From Polaribacter aestuariivivens (lineage in GTDB: Bacteria > Bacteroidota > Bacteroidia > Flavobacteriales > Flavobacteriaceae): DNA of 64,000 bases. Each line of letters begins with the position of its first letter. The first letter of the stretch is position 1. This document shows, piece by piece, positions 8,406 through 16,814 of the stretch. The stretch spans positions 558,001-622,000 of the forward strand of contig NZ_VANR01000001.1 of the NCBI RefSeq assembly GCF_005885675.1, written 5' to 3'. The notes beneath the pieces were generated by a model, which was not told the DNA's origin, did no database searches, and was given only the letters and a program-made list of their open reading frames with translations. Position numbers and translations under genes: made by a program.

Positions 8406-9502
8406 ATAACCATGTAACTGTTTTAGAAATTGATGGTAATGCTTTAGAGCATAACCTAAATTATTTCAAACAAAAACTGCAACCAACAACTAAAATTTTA
8501 GCAGTTGTAAAAGCTTTTGGTTATGGAAGTGATGGTGTGCAAGTTGCTAAATTTTTAGAAAATAAAGTAGATTATTTTGCGGTTGCTTACGCTCATGAAG
8601 GCATTGCTTTACGTGAAGCTGATGTAAAAACTCCTATTTTGGTTTTACATCCACACATCCAAAATTTACAAGATATTGTTAATTATAGGTTAGAACCGAA
8701 TTTGTATAATTTTCAAATTTTTGAAGCTTTCTTAAAATTGGCAGACGAAGCTCCATTAATGAATTATCCAATTCATATTAAATTTAATACGGGTTTAAAC
8801 AGATTGGGATTTTGGCATACAGATATTCCTAAAATTATTTCTGAATTAAAAGAAACCAATCACGTTAAAGTGCAATCATTATTTTCTCATTTAGCAGCAA
8901 GTGAAGATTTAGAAGAGCAAGATTTTACCATCAGTCAAATTAACAATTTTGCATACATCGCAAAACAATTTTACCAACATTTAGGATATGAACCAATGCT
9001 ACATATTTTAAATACTTCTGGTGTAGTAAACTTTTCAAAAGCACAATTTGATATGGTTAGAATTGGTATTGGCTTGTACGGTTTTGGAAATGATGATAAA
9101 GAAACTGAACAACTTAAAAACACACATAACTTAAAATCTATCATTTCTCAAATTCACATAATTAAACCTGGAGAAACAGTTGGTTACAATAGAGCTTTTG
9201 TAGCAAAAAGAACTACGAAAACAGCCACAATTCCTATAGGTCATGCAGATGGTTTGTCAAGAAAATTAGGCAATAAAAAAGGCTATGTGCTCATAAATAA
9301 TCAAAAAGCACCTATTATTGGAAACGTTTGTATGGATATGATTATGGTAAACATTACCAAGATACAATGTAATGAAGGTGATGAAGTAATTGTTTTTAAT
9401 CATCAAAATATGATACAACACATTGCCAACGTTTCTGAAACTATTGTATATGAAACTTTAACTGCAATATCTTCACGTGTTAATAAAATGTTAAAGCAAT
9501 AG
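8402..9502 (+). CDS. alr: Alanine racemase
   Basis: A PLP enzyme that interconverts L- and D-alanine and so supplies D-Ala for peptidoglycan. The 366-residue protein has the PLP lysine K37 in [12 protein letters not shown], the TIM-barrel phosphate contacts, the second catalytic base Tyr in [10 protein letters not shown], and the C-terminal beta-domain motif [12 protein letters not shown]. This is a stand-alone racemase, not the MurF-Alr fusion found in many Bacteroidota. It starts inside the end of tdk. It is followed after 48 bases by mscL, which probably has its own promoter (a TATTTTAG box near 9513). Confidence 0.95.
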   Translation: MNNHVTVLEIDGNALEHNLNYFKQKLQPTTKILAVVKAFGYGSDGVQVAKFLENKVDYFAVAYAHEGIALREADVKTPILVLHPHIQNLQDIVNYRLEPNLYNFQIFEAFLKLADEAPLMNYPIHIKFNTGLNRLGFWHTDIPKIISELKETNHVKVQSLFSHLAASEDLEEQDFTISQINNFAYIAKQFYQHLGYEPMLHILNTSGVVNFSKAQFDMVRIGIGLYGFGNDDKETEQLKNTHNLKSIISQIHIIKPGETVGYNRAFVAKRTTKTATIPIGHADGLSRKLGNKKGYVLINNQKAPIIGNVCMDMIMVNITKIQCNEGDEVIVFNHQNMIQHIANVSETIVYETLTAISSRVNKMLKQ

Positions 9503-9550
9503 TTTTTTTTACTATTTTAGCGTTATTAACTAATTAAAAAATAGAATAAA

Positions 9551-9964
9551 ATGGGAATGCTTAAAGAATTTAAAGACTTTGCAATGAAAGGGAACCTTGT
9601 AGACATTGCAGTAGGTTTTGTTATGGGTGCTGCTTTCAAACAGGTAGTTACTTCTTTTACTGGAGGAATTGTTTCTCCACTAATTGGCTTAATTTTTAAT
9701 GCTGATTTTAAAGATTTAAAATATATCGTAAAAGAGGGTGTTGTAGATGATACAGGAAAAGTTGTAGGTGAAGTCGCTGTTTTATATGGAGATTTCTTAA
9801 CCAATGTAATAGACTTTATTATTGTGGCTTTTGTTATGTTTATGATCGTAAAAGGATTAAAAAATATGAAGAAAAAAGAAGAGCCTGCTCCAGAAGCTCC
9901 AAAAGGACCAAGTCAAGAAGAATTACTTGAGCAAATTAGAGATTTGTTAGCAAAACAAAAATAA
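9551..9964 (+). CDS. mscL: Large-conductance mechanosensitive channel
   Basis: A 137-residue inner-membrane channel that opens under membrane tension to release solutes during hypo-osmotic shock. The amphipathic N-terminal helix (LKEFKDFAMKGNLVDIAVG) and the first transmembrane helix GFVMGAAFKQVVTSF are diagnostic, then a periplasmic loop, a second helix (FIIVAFVMFMIVKGL), and the charged cytoplasmic bundle KKKEEP to the end (SQEELLEQIRDLLAKQ). Length and order are standard. A strong terminator follows directly, so it is monocistronic or the end of tdk-alr. Confidence 0.97.
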   Translation: MGMLKEFKDFAMKGNLVDIAVGFVMGAAFKQVVTSFTGGIVSPLIGLIFNADFKDLKYIVKEGVVDDTGKVVGEVAVLYGDFLTNVIDFIIVAFVMFMIVKGLKNMKKKEEPAPEAPKGPSQEELLEQIRDLLAKQK

Positions 9965-9988
9965 ATACTATCAAATTATAAATTACAA

Positions 9989-10008
9989 ACCTGAGCATTT
10001 GCTCAGGT
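9989..10008 (+). terminator. Intrinsic terminator of mscL
   Basis: Stem ACCTGAGC / GCTCAGGT with loop ATTT is followed by an uninterrupted T run. Confidence 0.92.
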
Positions 10009-10084
10009 TTTTTTTATGGGTTATTTCTAATTATTAAAAATAATTTTAAAACAACTATTATATGTACATAGAAACGAAAGTTTC

Positions 10085-10092
10085 ATCCATAT
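10085..10092 (+). promoter_or_regulatory. Upstream element shared by the two GH43 genes, copy 1
   Basis: ATCCATAT, in the context AGTTTCATCCATATTATAAA, lies 55 bases before the first GH43 start. A matching element lies 54 bases before the second GH43 gene. A small inverted repeat GAAAC-GAAA-GTTTC (10071-10084) adjoins it. It may be a regulator site or a leftover of the duplication. Confidence 0.4.
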
Positions 10093-10139
10093 TATAAATT
10101 ACTTATTGTAATATCTTAGAAAAATAAAAATAACAAAAC

Positions 10140-12002
10140 ATGAAAAACAATCATTTTATTTTGGTGACATTATTTTTTTTAGCATTTAGTTATGGATATT
10201 CTCAAGTTAATTCTATTAAAAATGGAATAATTTGGCGTGACACAAATGGAAATAGAGTTCAAGCAAATGGTGGTAATATTATTAAGCATAATAATATGTT
10301 TTACATGATTGGTGAAGATTATTCTTTCTCTCAAAACGGATATTTAGGTATTAATTTGTATGCCTCTCCAGATTTAATGAACTGGGAATTCAAAAATAAA
10401 ATTATAGACCGTAATACAAATCCAGATATTAATGCAGGAATTCGTTTTACAGAACGACCAGGTTTACTATACAATGCCAGCACAAACCAGTTTGTTATTT
10501 GGGCACATTATGAAGGTTCAGGTTATACTGTTAGAGAAGCTGCCGTATTTTACAGCAACACAATAGATGGAAAATATACATTTCATAAATCTTTTAAACC
10601 TTTTGGAAATGAATCTTTAGATTCTAATGTTTTTCAAGAAGGTAACTCAGCATATTTTATTTCGGAAGACAGAGCAAGCGGAAATTTAAAACTTTATAAA
10701 TTAACTGATGATTATCTTGATGTAGCTGAAATCACTGCGGTTATTACAAATAATGGAGCTTTAAAAGAAGGTCCAATATTATTTAAAAAAAACAATTTAT
10801 ATTACATCATGTGCTCTGGATTAACTGGATGGACTCCTAACCAAGGAACCTACACAACTTCTAATTCATTAACAAGTGGATGGACAAATTGGCAAAATTT
10901 TGGAGGTAAAATCACCTATGACACTCAACCTACAGCTATATTTTCAGTTCCAGGAACAAGCGACACATCATTTTATTATGTTGGAGATCGTTGGCAGGAT
11001 CCAGGAAATGCCTCTGCAAAAAACATCATTTCTCCTCTTATTTTAAACACAAATAACAAAACCTTATCTTTAAAATACGTTCATGAATTCACAATAAATC
11101 AAAATACAGGATTATGGAGTCTTTATGATGGCAATACTTATGTTCCTCAAAACGATTGGCAATTGGTTTCAACTTCAAGTGAACACCCAAACTTTTTAGC
11201 TAAAAATGCTTTTGATGGTGATGAAAACACCATTTGGCATACAAATTGGAACAGTAGTACAGCTACTTTACCACATGAAATAATTATTGATCTAAAGGAT
11301 AAATATGAAATAACAGGCTTTGTTTACATACCTAGATTAGACAATGATTTTAATGGTATTATTAGAAACTTTGAGTTATATTTTAGTAAAAATGGTATTG
11401 ATTGGAATATGCCTGTTGCTGCAGGTTCATTAAGTTATTGGAGTGAAGTAAACTTTCAAAAAACTTCTGCTAATTTTGTAAAACTAATAGCAAGATCTGA
11501 AATAATGAACAATGTAAATTTTACATCAGCTGCAGAAATTAAATTAATGACAAATCAAACTCCCGTCTCTAAAAATGAAATTATACCTTATTACAATATA
11601 AACAATACTGGTTGGAAAACAGGATTGCAAATAGATATTGAAGAAGGAAGCAATCTTGTTATTGGACCTCAAGCAAATATTTATGGTTCTTATAGCTGGA
11701 GTGGACCAAATGGTTTTTATAGTACAAATAGAACACTTAATTTCAATCAAATTACAAATACCGATTTTGGTAAATATCAATTCAATTATTTAGATGACGA
11801 GTCGATTTTTCAAAGTAAAATTTTTGAAATAAATTCAAAAACATTAACCACAAAAAATTTTACTGAAAATTCTAATAAAATATCTTTATATCCAAATCCT
11901 ACATCTAAAAAATTACATATTGCAAATGCAAAAAAGAGTACGTCTTACAGTGTATATGACTTTTCTGGTAGAGAAATCATAAAAATACAGGACAAATTAT
12001 AG
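10140..12002 (+). CDS. Secreted GH43-type galactanase-like enzyme with CBM32-like domain and frameshifted T9SS tail
   Basis: Probably an exported polysaccharide hydrolase. Domains in order: signal peptide (1-21); a five-bladed GH43-type catalytic domain (about 28-320) resembling galactan 1,3-beta-galactosidases, with WRDTNGNRV, ISEDR, SGLTGWTPNQ and YYVGDRW segments; an F5/8 type C (CBM32-like) sugar-binding domain (338-470); an Ig-like domain (475-566); and the start of a T9SS sorting domain (ISLYPNPTSKKLHI). In this subfamily a Glu acid and a Gln replace the usual pair; E210 (LKEGP) and Q263 (DTQPTA) are the matching candidates. The reading frame stops at 12002, but a one-base slip at the A run 11981-11985 would restore the rest of the sorting domain up to 12076. 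The substrate is inferred, not shown. Confidence 0.85.
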   Translation: MKNNHFILVTLFFLAFSYGYSQVNSIKNGIIWRDTNGNRVQANGGNIIKHNNMFYMIGEDYSFSQNGYLGINLYASPDLMNWEFKNKIIDRNTNPDINAGIRFTERPGLLYNASTNQFVIWAHYEGSGYTVREAAVFYSNTIDGKYTFHKSFKPFGNESLDSNVFQEGNSAYFISEDRASGNLKLYKLTDDYLDVAEITAVITNNGALKEGPILFKKNNLYYIMCSGLTGWTPNQGTYTTSNSLTSGWTNWQNFGGKITYDTQPTAIFSVPGTSDTSFYYVGDRWQDPGNASAKNIISPLILNTNNKTLSLKYVHEFTINQNTGLWSLYDGNTYVPQNDWQLVSTSSEHPNFLAKNAFDGDENTIWHTNWNSSTATLPHEIIIDLKDKYEITGFVYIPRLDNDFNGIIRNFELYFSKNGIDWNMPVAAGSLSYWSEVNFQKTSANFVKLIARSEIMNNVNFTSAAEIKLMTNQTPVSKNEIIPYYNINNTGWKTGLQIDIEEGSNLVIGPQANIYGSYSWSGPNGFYSTNRTLNFNQITNTDFGKYQFNYLDDESIFQSKIFEINSKTLTTKNFTENSNKISLYPNPTSKKLHIANAKKSTSYSVYDFSGREIIKIQDKL

Positions 12003-12076
12003 ATATTTCTAACTTATCTAATGGACATTACTTTGTTTTAATAAACAACAAGGCATATAATTTTATCAAAAAATAA
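11981..12076 (+). pseudogene. Out-of-frame remainder of the T9SS C-terminal domain
   Basis: Downstream of the five-A run at 11981-11985, a different frame reads NTGQIIDISNLSNGHYFV and ends in a basic NFIKK before a TAA at 12074-12076. This is exactly the missing second half of a type A T9SS sorting domain, including the final lysines. Adding one A to the run joins both halves as REIIKNTGQI. It is therefore a one-base deletion relative to an intact ancestor, a variable homopolymer, or a sequencing error. Confidence 0.85.
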
Positions 12077-12107
12077 AAAATTTAATTTACATGAGCACAA
12101 AACTTTT

Positions 12108-12115
12108 ATCCATAT
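12108..12115 (+). promoter_or_regulatory. Upstream element shared by the two GH43 genes, copy 2
   Basis: ATCCATAT, in the context ACTTTTATCCATATAAAA, lies 54 bases before the second GH43 start and matches the element before the first gene in sequence and distance. Confidence 0.4.
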
Positions 12116-12161
12116 AAAAAATAAATTTTTAAAATAACTTACATTGATTAATATTTAAAAA

Positions 12162-13583
12162 ATGAAAAAAATCAGTTTTAGCCTCATAGTATTATTTTTT
12201 TTAGGATTAAGTACAATACAATCTCAAAATAAATCTATAAAAAACGGTGTTAAATGGGTAGATACAAATGGTAATAAAGTTCACGCAAATGGAGGTAATA
12301 TTATTAATCATAATGGCATTTATTATATAATTGGCGAAGACTATTCTTATTCAAAAACTGGCTATCAAGGAGTAAATTTATATGCATCAAAAGATTTGAT
12401 AAACTGGGAGTTTAAAAACAAAATTATAGACAGAAACACGAATCCAGATATTAAAAACGGAACTCGCTTTACAGAAAGATCTAGTTTATTATTTAATCCA
12501 AATACAAATCAATTTGTTATTTGGGCACATTATGAAGATAAAAAATATAAAACCAGAGAAGCCGCTATTTTTTATAGCAATACTATAGATGGTAAATATA
12601 CTTTTCATAAATCTTTAAAACCATTTGGTAACGATTCTTTAGATTGCAATGTTTTTAGAGATGGTAACGAGGCTTATTTTATTTCTGAAGATAGAAATGC
12701 GGGAGATTTAAAACTTTATAAATTATCTGCCGATTTTTTAGATGTAGTAGAAGTTACTGCTTCTATTGTTAATAATGGAACTTACAAAGAAGCTCCAGTA
12801 ATTTTTAAAAAAAATGATACTTATTTTTTACTCGCATCAGAATTAACAGGTTGGAATCCAAACCAAGGATCTTACACCTATTCAAACTCACTAAAAAAAG
12901 GTTGGGCAAACTGGAAAAAGTTTGGAGGCAAAATAACTTATGATACACAACCAACTGCTGTAATTACAATTAATGGGATTAAAGAAACCTCATTTTATTA
13001 TGTAGGCGATCGATGGCAAGATCCAAGCAATTCACTCGCAAAAAATATTATTTGTCCACTGTATGTAAATACAACAAACAAAACCATATCATTAAAATAT
13101 GTTCCAGAATTTACCATTAATCAAAAAACTGGTTCTTGGAAAATTTATGATGAGAGCATATACATACCTCAAGATAATTGGAAACTAGTTGCTGTTTCTA
13201 GTGAAGCTAAAAATTTTCCTGCCACAAATGCTTTTGATAATGATACAAATACTATTTGGCACTCTAACTGGTTAAAAAAATCAGACTCGTTTCCTTATGA
13301 AATAATAATTGATTTAGGTAAAAAATACGATGTAACTGGTTTTGTTTACATACCAAGATTAGATGATGAGTTTTATGGAATCATTAGAAATTTTGAATTG
13401 TACCTAAGTGAAGATGGTAATAACTGGGGAAATCCAGTTGCAGCAGAAGCGTTAAGTTATTGGAGTAAAATACTTTTTAAAAAAACGACTGCAAAATTTA
13501 TAAAATTCGTGGCAAAATCAGAAATTATGAACAACGCTAATTCTGCATCTATTGCTGAAATTAAACTAATTACAAGTAATTAA
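12162..13583 (+). CDS. Secreted GH43-type galactanase-like enzyme with CBM32-like domain, no T9SS tail
   Basis: A 473-residue paralogue of the preceding gene, aligning over the signal peptide, the GH43-type domain (about 28-320) and the F5/8 type C domain (338-470) with only small differences, but ending right after that domain at AEIKLITSN. It keeps the candidate catalytic Glu (YKEAP), Gln (DTQPTA) and the YYVGDRW segment. It lacks the Ig-like and T9SS domains, so by known sorting rules it should stay in the periplasm or leave by another route. The pair is a tandem duplication followed by loss of the tail here, or gain of it upstream. A terminator follows. Confidence 0.85.
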   Translation: MKKISFSLIVLFFLGLSTIQSQNKSIKNGVKWVDTNGNKVHANGGNIINHNGIYYIIGEDYSYSKTGYQGVNLYASKDLINWEFKNKIIDRNTNPDIKNGTRFTERSSLLFNPNTNQFVIWAHYEDKKYKTREAAIFYSNTIDGKYTFHKSLKPFGNDSLDCNVFRDGNEAYFISEDRNAGDLKLYKLSADFLDVVEVTASIVNNGTYKEAPVIFKKNDTYFLLASELTGWNPNQGSYTYSNSLKKGWANWKKFGGKITYDTQPTAVITINGIKETSFYYVGDRWQDPSNSLAKNIICPLYVNTTNKTISLKYVPEFTINQKTGSWKIYDESIYIPQDNWKLVAVSSEAKNFPATNAFDNDTNTIWHSNWLKKSDSFPYEIIIDLGKKYDVTGFVYIPRLDDEFYGIIRNFELYLSEDGNNWGNPVAAEALSYWSKILFKKTTAKFIKFVAKSEIMNNANSASIAEIKLITSN

Positions 13584-13614
13584 TATCATAATAAACATAA
13601 AAATAGATAACAAA

Positions 13615-13636
13615 ATCTTGAACAATAGTTCAAGAT
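13615..13636 (+). terminator. Intrinsic terminator after the GH43 pair
   Basis: Stem ATCTTGAAC / GTTCAAGAT with loop AATA followed by a run of nine or more T. Confidence 0.92.
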
Positions 13637-13725
13637 TTTTTTTTGATTAAAAAAAAATAAATAAAAAATGTAACCTTTTTGTAAATTGAAGGTTTTAATA
13701 ATAGAAACCAACCAAAAACCAACCC

Positions 13726-14256
13726 TTGAAACATTTAACTGACGAGGAAATAATGTTACAAATTGCAGATGGACAATTACAATTATTATCCATTCTGTTT
13801 GATAGATATCATGTACGTATTTATAACTATTTTAATAAAATGGTGCATAATAAAATGGTTAGTGAAGATTTGACACAAGATGTTTTTTTAAAAATAATAA
13901 AGTATAAAACATCTTATAAAAACGGAAATTTCGCAGCTTGGATTTATACGATTGCAAGAAACATTTTTTCAAGTTATTATCAAAGAGTAAAAAAAGAAAG
14001 ATCGAATGAAATAAATGACGATTTATTAGCTTCTGAAGAAACAACAGTTTCCGAAAGCAAACAAGAAGAATTAGATCATTTACAAAAAGCATTATTAAAG
14101 CTCAAAAGATCTGAAAGAGAGTTAATTGTAATGCATCGTTTTCAAGAAATAAAATATGAGCAAATTGCTCAAATTATAGGTAGTAGCGAAAATGCTGTAA
14201 AAGTTAAAACACATAGGGCATTAAAAAAATTAAAAGAAATTTATTTTCAAGCATAA
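13726..14256 (+). CDS. ECF-type RNA polymerase sigma factor
   Basis: A 176-residue alternative sigma factor. Region 2 spans about 22-90 (LFDRYHVRIYNYFNKMV, then SEDLTQDVFLKIIKYK and FAAWIYTIARN, the core-binding and -10 segments). Region 4 spans about 118-170 with a helix-turn-helix IKYEQIAQIIGSSENAVKV. The start is most likely TTG at 13726, since the DEEIMLQIADGQ segment conserved in such proteins lies before the next good ATG (13753 cuts into it). Three bases downstream begins its presumed anti-sigma factor. The sigma probably drives its own operon and envelope genes, but no target promoter can be read here. Confidence 0.92.
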   Translation: MKHLTDEEIMLQIADGQLQLLSILFDRYHVRIYNYFNKMVHNKMVSEDLTQDVFLKIIKYKTSYKNGNFAAWIYTIARNIFSSYYQRVKKERSNEINDDLLASEETTVSESKQEELDHLQKALLKLKRSERELIVMHRFQEIKYEQIAQIIGSSENAVKVKTHRALKKLKEIYFQA

Positions 14257-14259
14257 CAT

Positions 14260-15021
14260 ATGAAATGTAATCACATTCAAAATAAACTTATAGGATTTTT
14301 AGAAAATTCTTTATCAGAAGTTGCAAATTCTGAAGTAAAAGAACACCTAAAATCTTGTACGAATTGTAACAAAGAGTTAGAAGATGTAAAATCGTTTTTA
14401 AATATTCTAGACAACCAAAAAACAGAAATACCTTCTAATAACTTACGTGACAATTTTAATAAGATGCTGGCCAGTGAAATGGCAAATGCATCACCAAAAG
14501 TAATACCATTAAAACCACAACAAGATTGGAAATCTTACTTAAAAGTAGCTGCAAGTATTGTTATTGTTATCGGCGCTTTTTTGTTTGGCAAACATCAATC
14601 TAACATTACCAAAATAGCAAGTGTAAAAAATGAACATAAAGAACAAGTTTTGGCACTTTTAGAAAACACTTCTGCAAGTAAAAGAATTTTAGCTGTTACA
14701 AACGCAGAAGAATTTACTAAAAAAGACACCAAAATAATTGAAGCATTAATAAACCGTTTATTTTTTGATAAAAATGCAAATGTACGTTCAGCTGCAGCAG
14801 AAACATTGGCAAAATTTTCATCAGAAATTATCGTAAGAGATGCCTTAATTAAAGCTTTAGAAACAGATAAAAACACTACTGTTCAAATAGAATTGATTCA
14901 AATTTTAGCTAAAATTCAAGAAAAAAGAGCCATAGAATCAATGAAAAAATTATTAGAAAACGAGGAAACACCTCAGTATGTAAAACAACAAGTCGAATTA
15001 AATTTACCAAGTTTATTATAA
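14260..15021 (+). CDS. Zinc-finger anti-sigma factor with HEAT repeats
   Basis: The probable membrane-bound inhibitor of the sigma factor 3 bases upstream. The N terminus is an anti-sigma zinc domain with the H-x3-C-x2-C signature H29, C33, C36 (EHLKSCTNC) and another Cys at 3. One transmembrane helix follows at about 93-110 (YLKVAASIVIVIGAFLFG). The extracytoplasmic half (about 120-253) is made of HEAT-type repeats (NVRSAAAETLAKFSSEIIVR and TVQIELIQILAKIQEKRA). HEAT repeats suggest a protein-protein sensing surface in the periplasm. This arrangement is seen in other Bacteroidota; the signal is unknown. Confidence 0.85.
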   Translation: MKCNHIQNKLIGFLENSLSEVANSEVKEHLKSCTNCNKELEDVKSFLNILDNQKTEIPSNNLRDNFNKMLASEMANASPKVIPLKPQQDWKSYLKVAASIVIVIGAFLFGKHQSNITKIASVKNEHKEQVLALLENTSASKRILAVTNAEEFTKKDTKIIEALINRLFFDKNANVRSAAAETLAKFSSEIIVRDALIKALETDKNTTVQIELIQILAKIQEKRAIESMKKLLENEETPQYVKQQVELNLPSLL

Positions 15022-15033
15022 AATTAAGAAATC

Positions 15034-15828
15034 ATGAAAAAAATATTAATCCTATTATTATTTGTTACAAGTATTGTATCCGCTCAAAAAAAAGAATTCA
15101 AATACTCTTTATCTGGCATTAAGAAAATAGTATTAGAAAGTGGAACAAGAATTGTGTTAACAGCTGGAAACACAACAGAGTTAGTACTTTCAGACAATGC
15201 CAACAACCATAAAACATATGAAAGAGATGAGCATAAAGAAAAATTAAAAGAAGATAAAAGAAAAGGGTTAACTGCCATTTATCCTGGAGGAAAAGACAAT
15301 ACAGATGGTTTTGGTTTTTCCATTACAAAAGAAGGAAATGTATTGTATGTTACAGATTTAAAATCTACTTACCAAAGACATGGCATTAAGCTAGTTCTGC
15401 CAAAAACTATGAATATATCAGCAAATGCAGGTACTTTAGGATCAATTTCTTTAGAAGGTTTCACTGGCGAAGTTGAAGTTGCTACGAATGTAGGTCGTAT
15501 AGAAATGAAAAACGTAACTGGCCCAATTACAGCAAATACAAGTGTTGGAAAAATTGATATTGATTTTGATAAAGTAAGCCAAACTTCACCTATAACTATT
15601 AGCTCTTCAGTTTCTGAAATTGATGTTGCATTACCTGCAGACACTAAAGCAGATATAGAGTTAAGAACACAAGGAACAGTTTACACAAATTTTGATTTTG
15701 ACATACCTACCAAAAAAGGAATGCCAAATGTAAGTGGTAGAAAAACCATTAATAGTAAGTTAAATAATGGAGGTGTAAAAATTTATATTAAATCTTCAAT
15801 GGGTAATATTTACTTAAGAAAAAAGTAA
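15034..15828 (+). CDS. DUF4097-type beta-solenoid envelope protein
   Basis: A 264-residue exported protein: signal peptide KKILILLLFVTSIVSA, then a mature part of short repeating beta strands (ITANTSVGKIDIDFD, ISSSVSEIDVALPA, MGNIYLRKK at the end), the pattern of DUF4097/DUF4098 putative adhesin-like right-handed beta structures. No enzymatic motif is visible. It is 12 bases downstream of the anti-sigma gene and clearly in the same operon. A guess is that it is the envelope component whose state or load the anti-sigma factor monitors, or an output of the regulon. Confidence 0.78.
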   Translation: MKKILILLLFVTSIVSAQKKEFKYSLSGIKKIVLESGTRIVLTAGNTTELVLSDNANNHKTYERDEHKEKLKEDKRKGLTAIYPGGKDNTDGFGFSITKEGNVLYVTDLKSTYQRHGIKLVLPKTMNISANAGTLGSISLEGFTGEVEVATNVGRIEMKNVTGPITANTSVGKIDIDFDKVSQTSPITISSSVSEIDVALPADTKADIELRTQGTVYTNFDFDIPTKKGMPNVSGRKTINSKLNNGGVKIYIKSSMGNIYLRKK

Positions 15829-15831
15829 TCA

Positions 15832-15918
15832 TGTCATTTTAACCTTGTGGAGAAATCTCAAAAAACAGTTTTAACAGTTTAAGGTTTTAGACTCCACATT
15901 GTTTTATTAGAAATGACA
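15832..15918. repeat. Degenerate palindromic intergenic repeat (TGTCATTT type)
   Basis: The left arm begins TGTCATTT and continues to TGTGGAGAAATCTC. The right arm, read on the other strand, begins TGTCATTTCT and reaches TGTGGAGTCT. The ends form exact inverted 8-mers (15832-15839 and 15911-15918). This resembles the interspersed GTCATTTCGA...GAGAAATCTC element that I know to be frequent in flavobacterial genomes. It splits the two DUF4097 genes and has no coding capacity. Confidence 0.65.
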
Positions 15919-15953
15919 ACTTAAAATAATTCACAAAATTTAAATCACTAAAA

Positions 15954-16703
15954 ATGAAAAGTTTACTCTTATTCATAGGATTGTTATTTACTTTTAACAA
16001 CCTAACAGCACAAAAAAAAGTAACAGAAAACACAAAAAGCGAAAACATTAAAAACGTTTATGTGAATCTAAAATTTGCCAACAATATTGTTGTAAAAAAT
16101 TGGAATAAAAATGAAATATCTGTAGAAGCAACTGTAAATATAGATGACAATAAACACAATGATTATTTTAATTTTAAAGCCGATAAAATTGGCGAGAAAT
16201 ATAAAATAAGTTCAGATTATGGAGATTATTTTAAAAAATACAGAAGTTATTATTCTCATTCGCACAAAAAAGATGAAGAAAATGAAAAAGACAAAGAAGA
16301 TGAAGATGATTGCCACAAACATCAACACTCTAACATTGTAAATTATGTGATTTACGTTCCAAAAAACATGGAATTAAAAATAAAAAGTATTTCTGGAAGT
16401 GTGGAAGCACAAAATTATGTGGGTCAATTAAATTTAGATTTAATTAGTGGTAACATTACAGTAAAAAAACACTCTAAAAACATGTATTTAAAAACCATTA
16501 GTGGTGATATAGATATTTATGTTTCTGACGCAAAATTTGAAGCAAAAACTTTAAGTGGTGCTATTTATTCTGATTTAGAAATTGATTTTGATAAAAACAA
16601 AAAAAGTGGCTACGGATCTAAAATTGTTGCCACCATTAATAAAGGAACTTCTTCTTTAAAATTAAATACCATTAGTGGCGATATTTTTCTTCGAAAAATT
16701 TAA
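15954..16703 (+). CDS. DUF4097-type beta-solenoid envelope protein, His/Asp-rich insert
   Basis: A 249-residue paralogue of the protein at 15034. A signal peptide (KSLLLFIGLLFTFNNLTA) precedes strands that repeat the motif SGxIxxK or SGDIxxx: ISGSVEAQNY, ISGNITVKKH, ISGDIDIYVS, LSGAIYSDLE, ISGDIFLRKI, one turn about every 20 residues. A charged insert at about 100-125 is rich in His, Lys, Asp and Glu and includes DCHKHQH, which could bind metal, though this is inference. The gene is separated from its neighbour by the palindromic repeat and may still belong to the sigma operon. A terminator follows. Confidence 0.78.
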   Translation: MKSLLLFIGLLFTFNNLTAQKKVTENTKSENIKNVYVNLKFANNIVVKNWNKNEISVEATVNIDDNKHNDYFNFKADKIGEKYKISSDYGDYFKKYRSYYSHSHKKDEENEKDKEDEDDCHKHQHSNIVNYVIYVPKNMELKIKSISGSVEAQNYVGQLNLDLISGNITVKKHSKNMYLKTISGDIDIYVSDAKFEAKTLSGAIYSDLEIDFDKNKKSGYGSKIVATINKGTSSLKLNTISGDIFLRKI

Positions 16704-16728
16704 AAAATTGTATTTTAAATTAATTATT

Positions 16729-16758
16729 AACTACCATTTCCTTTTGAAAATGGTAGTT
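16729..16758. terminator. Intrinsic terminator between convergent genes
   Basis: Stem AACTACCATTT / AAATGGTAGTT followed by TTTGTTTGG. A second small stem GGTTTG / CAAACC lies at 16766-16781. They separate the DUF4097 gene from aat on the other strand. Confidence 0.85.
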
Positions 16759-16814
16759 TTTGTTTGGTTTGTATCCAAACCTAAAAAACAATATATATAT
16801 AAACGATAAAAAAA

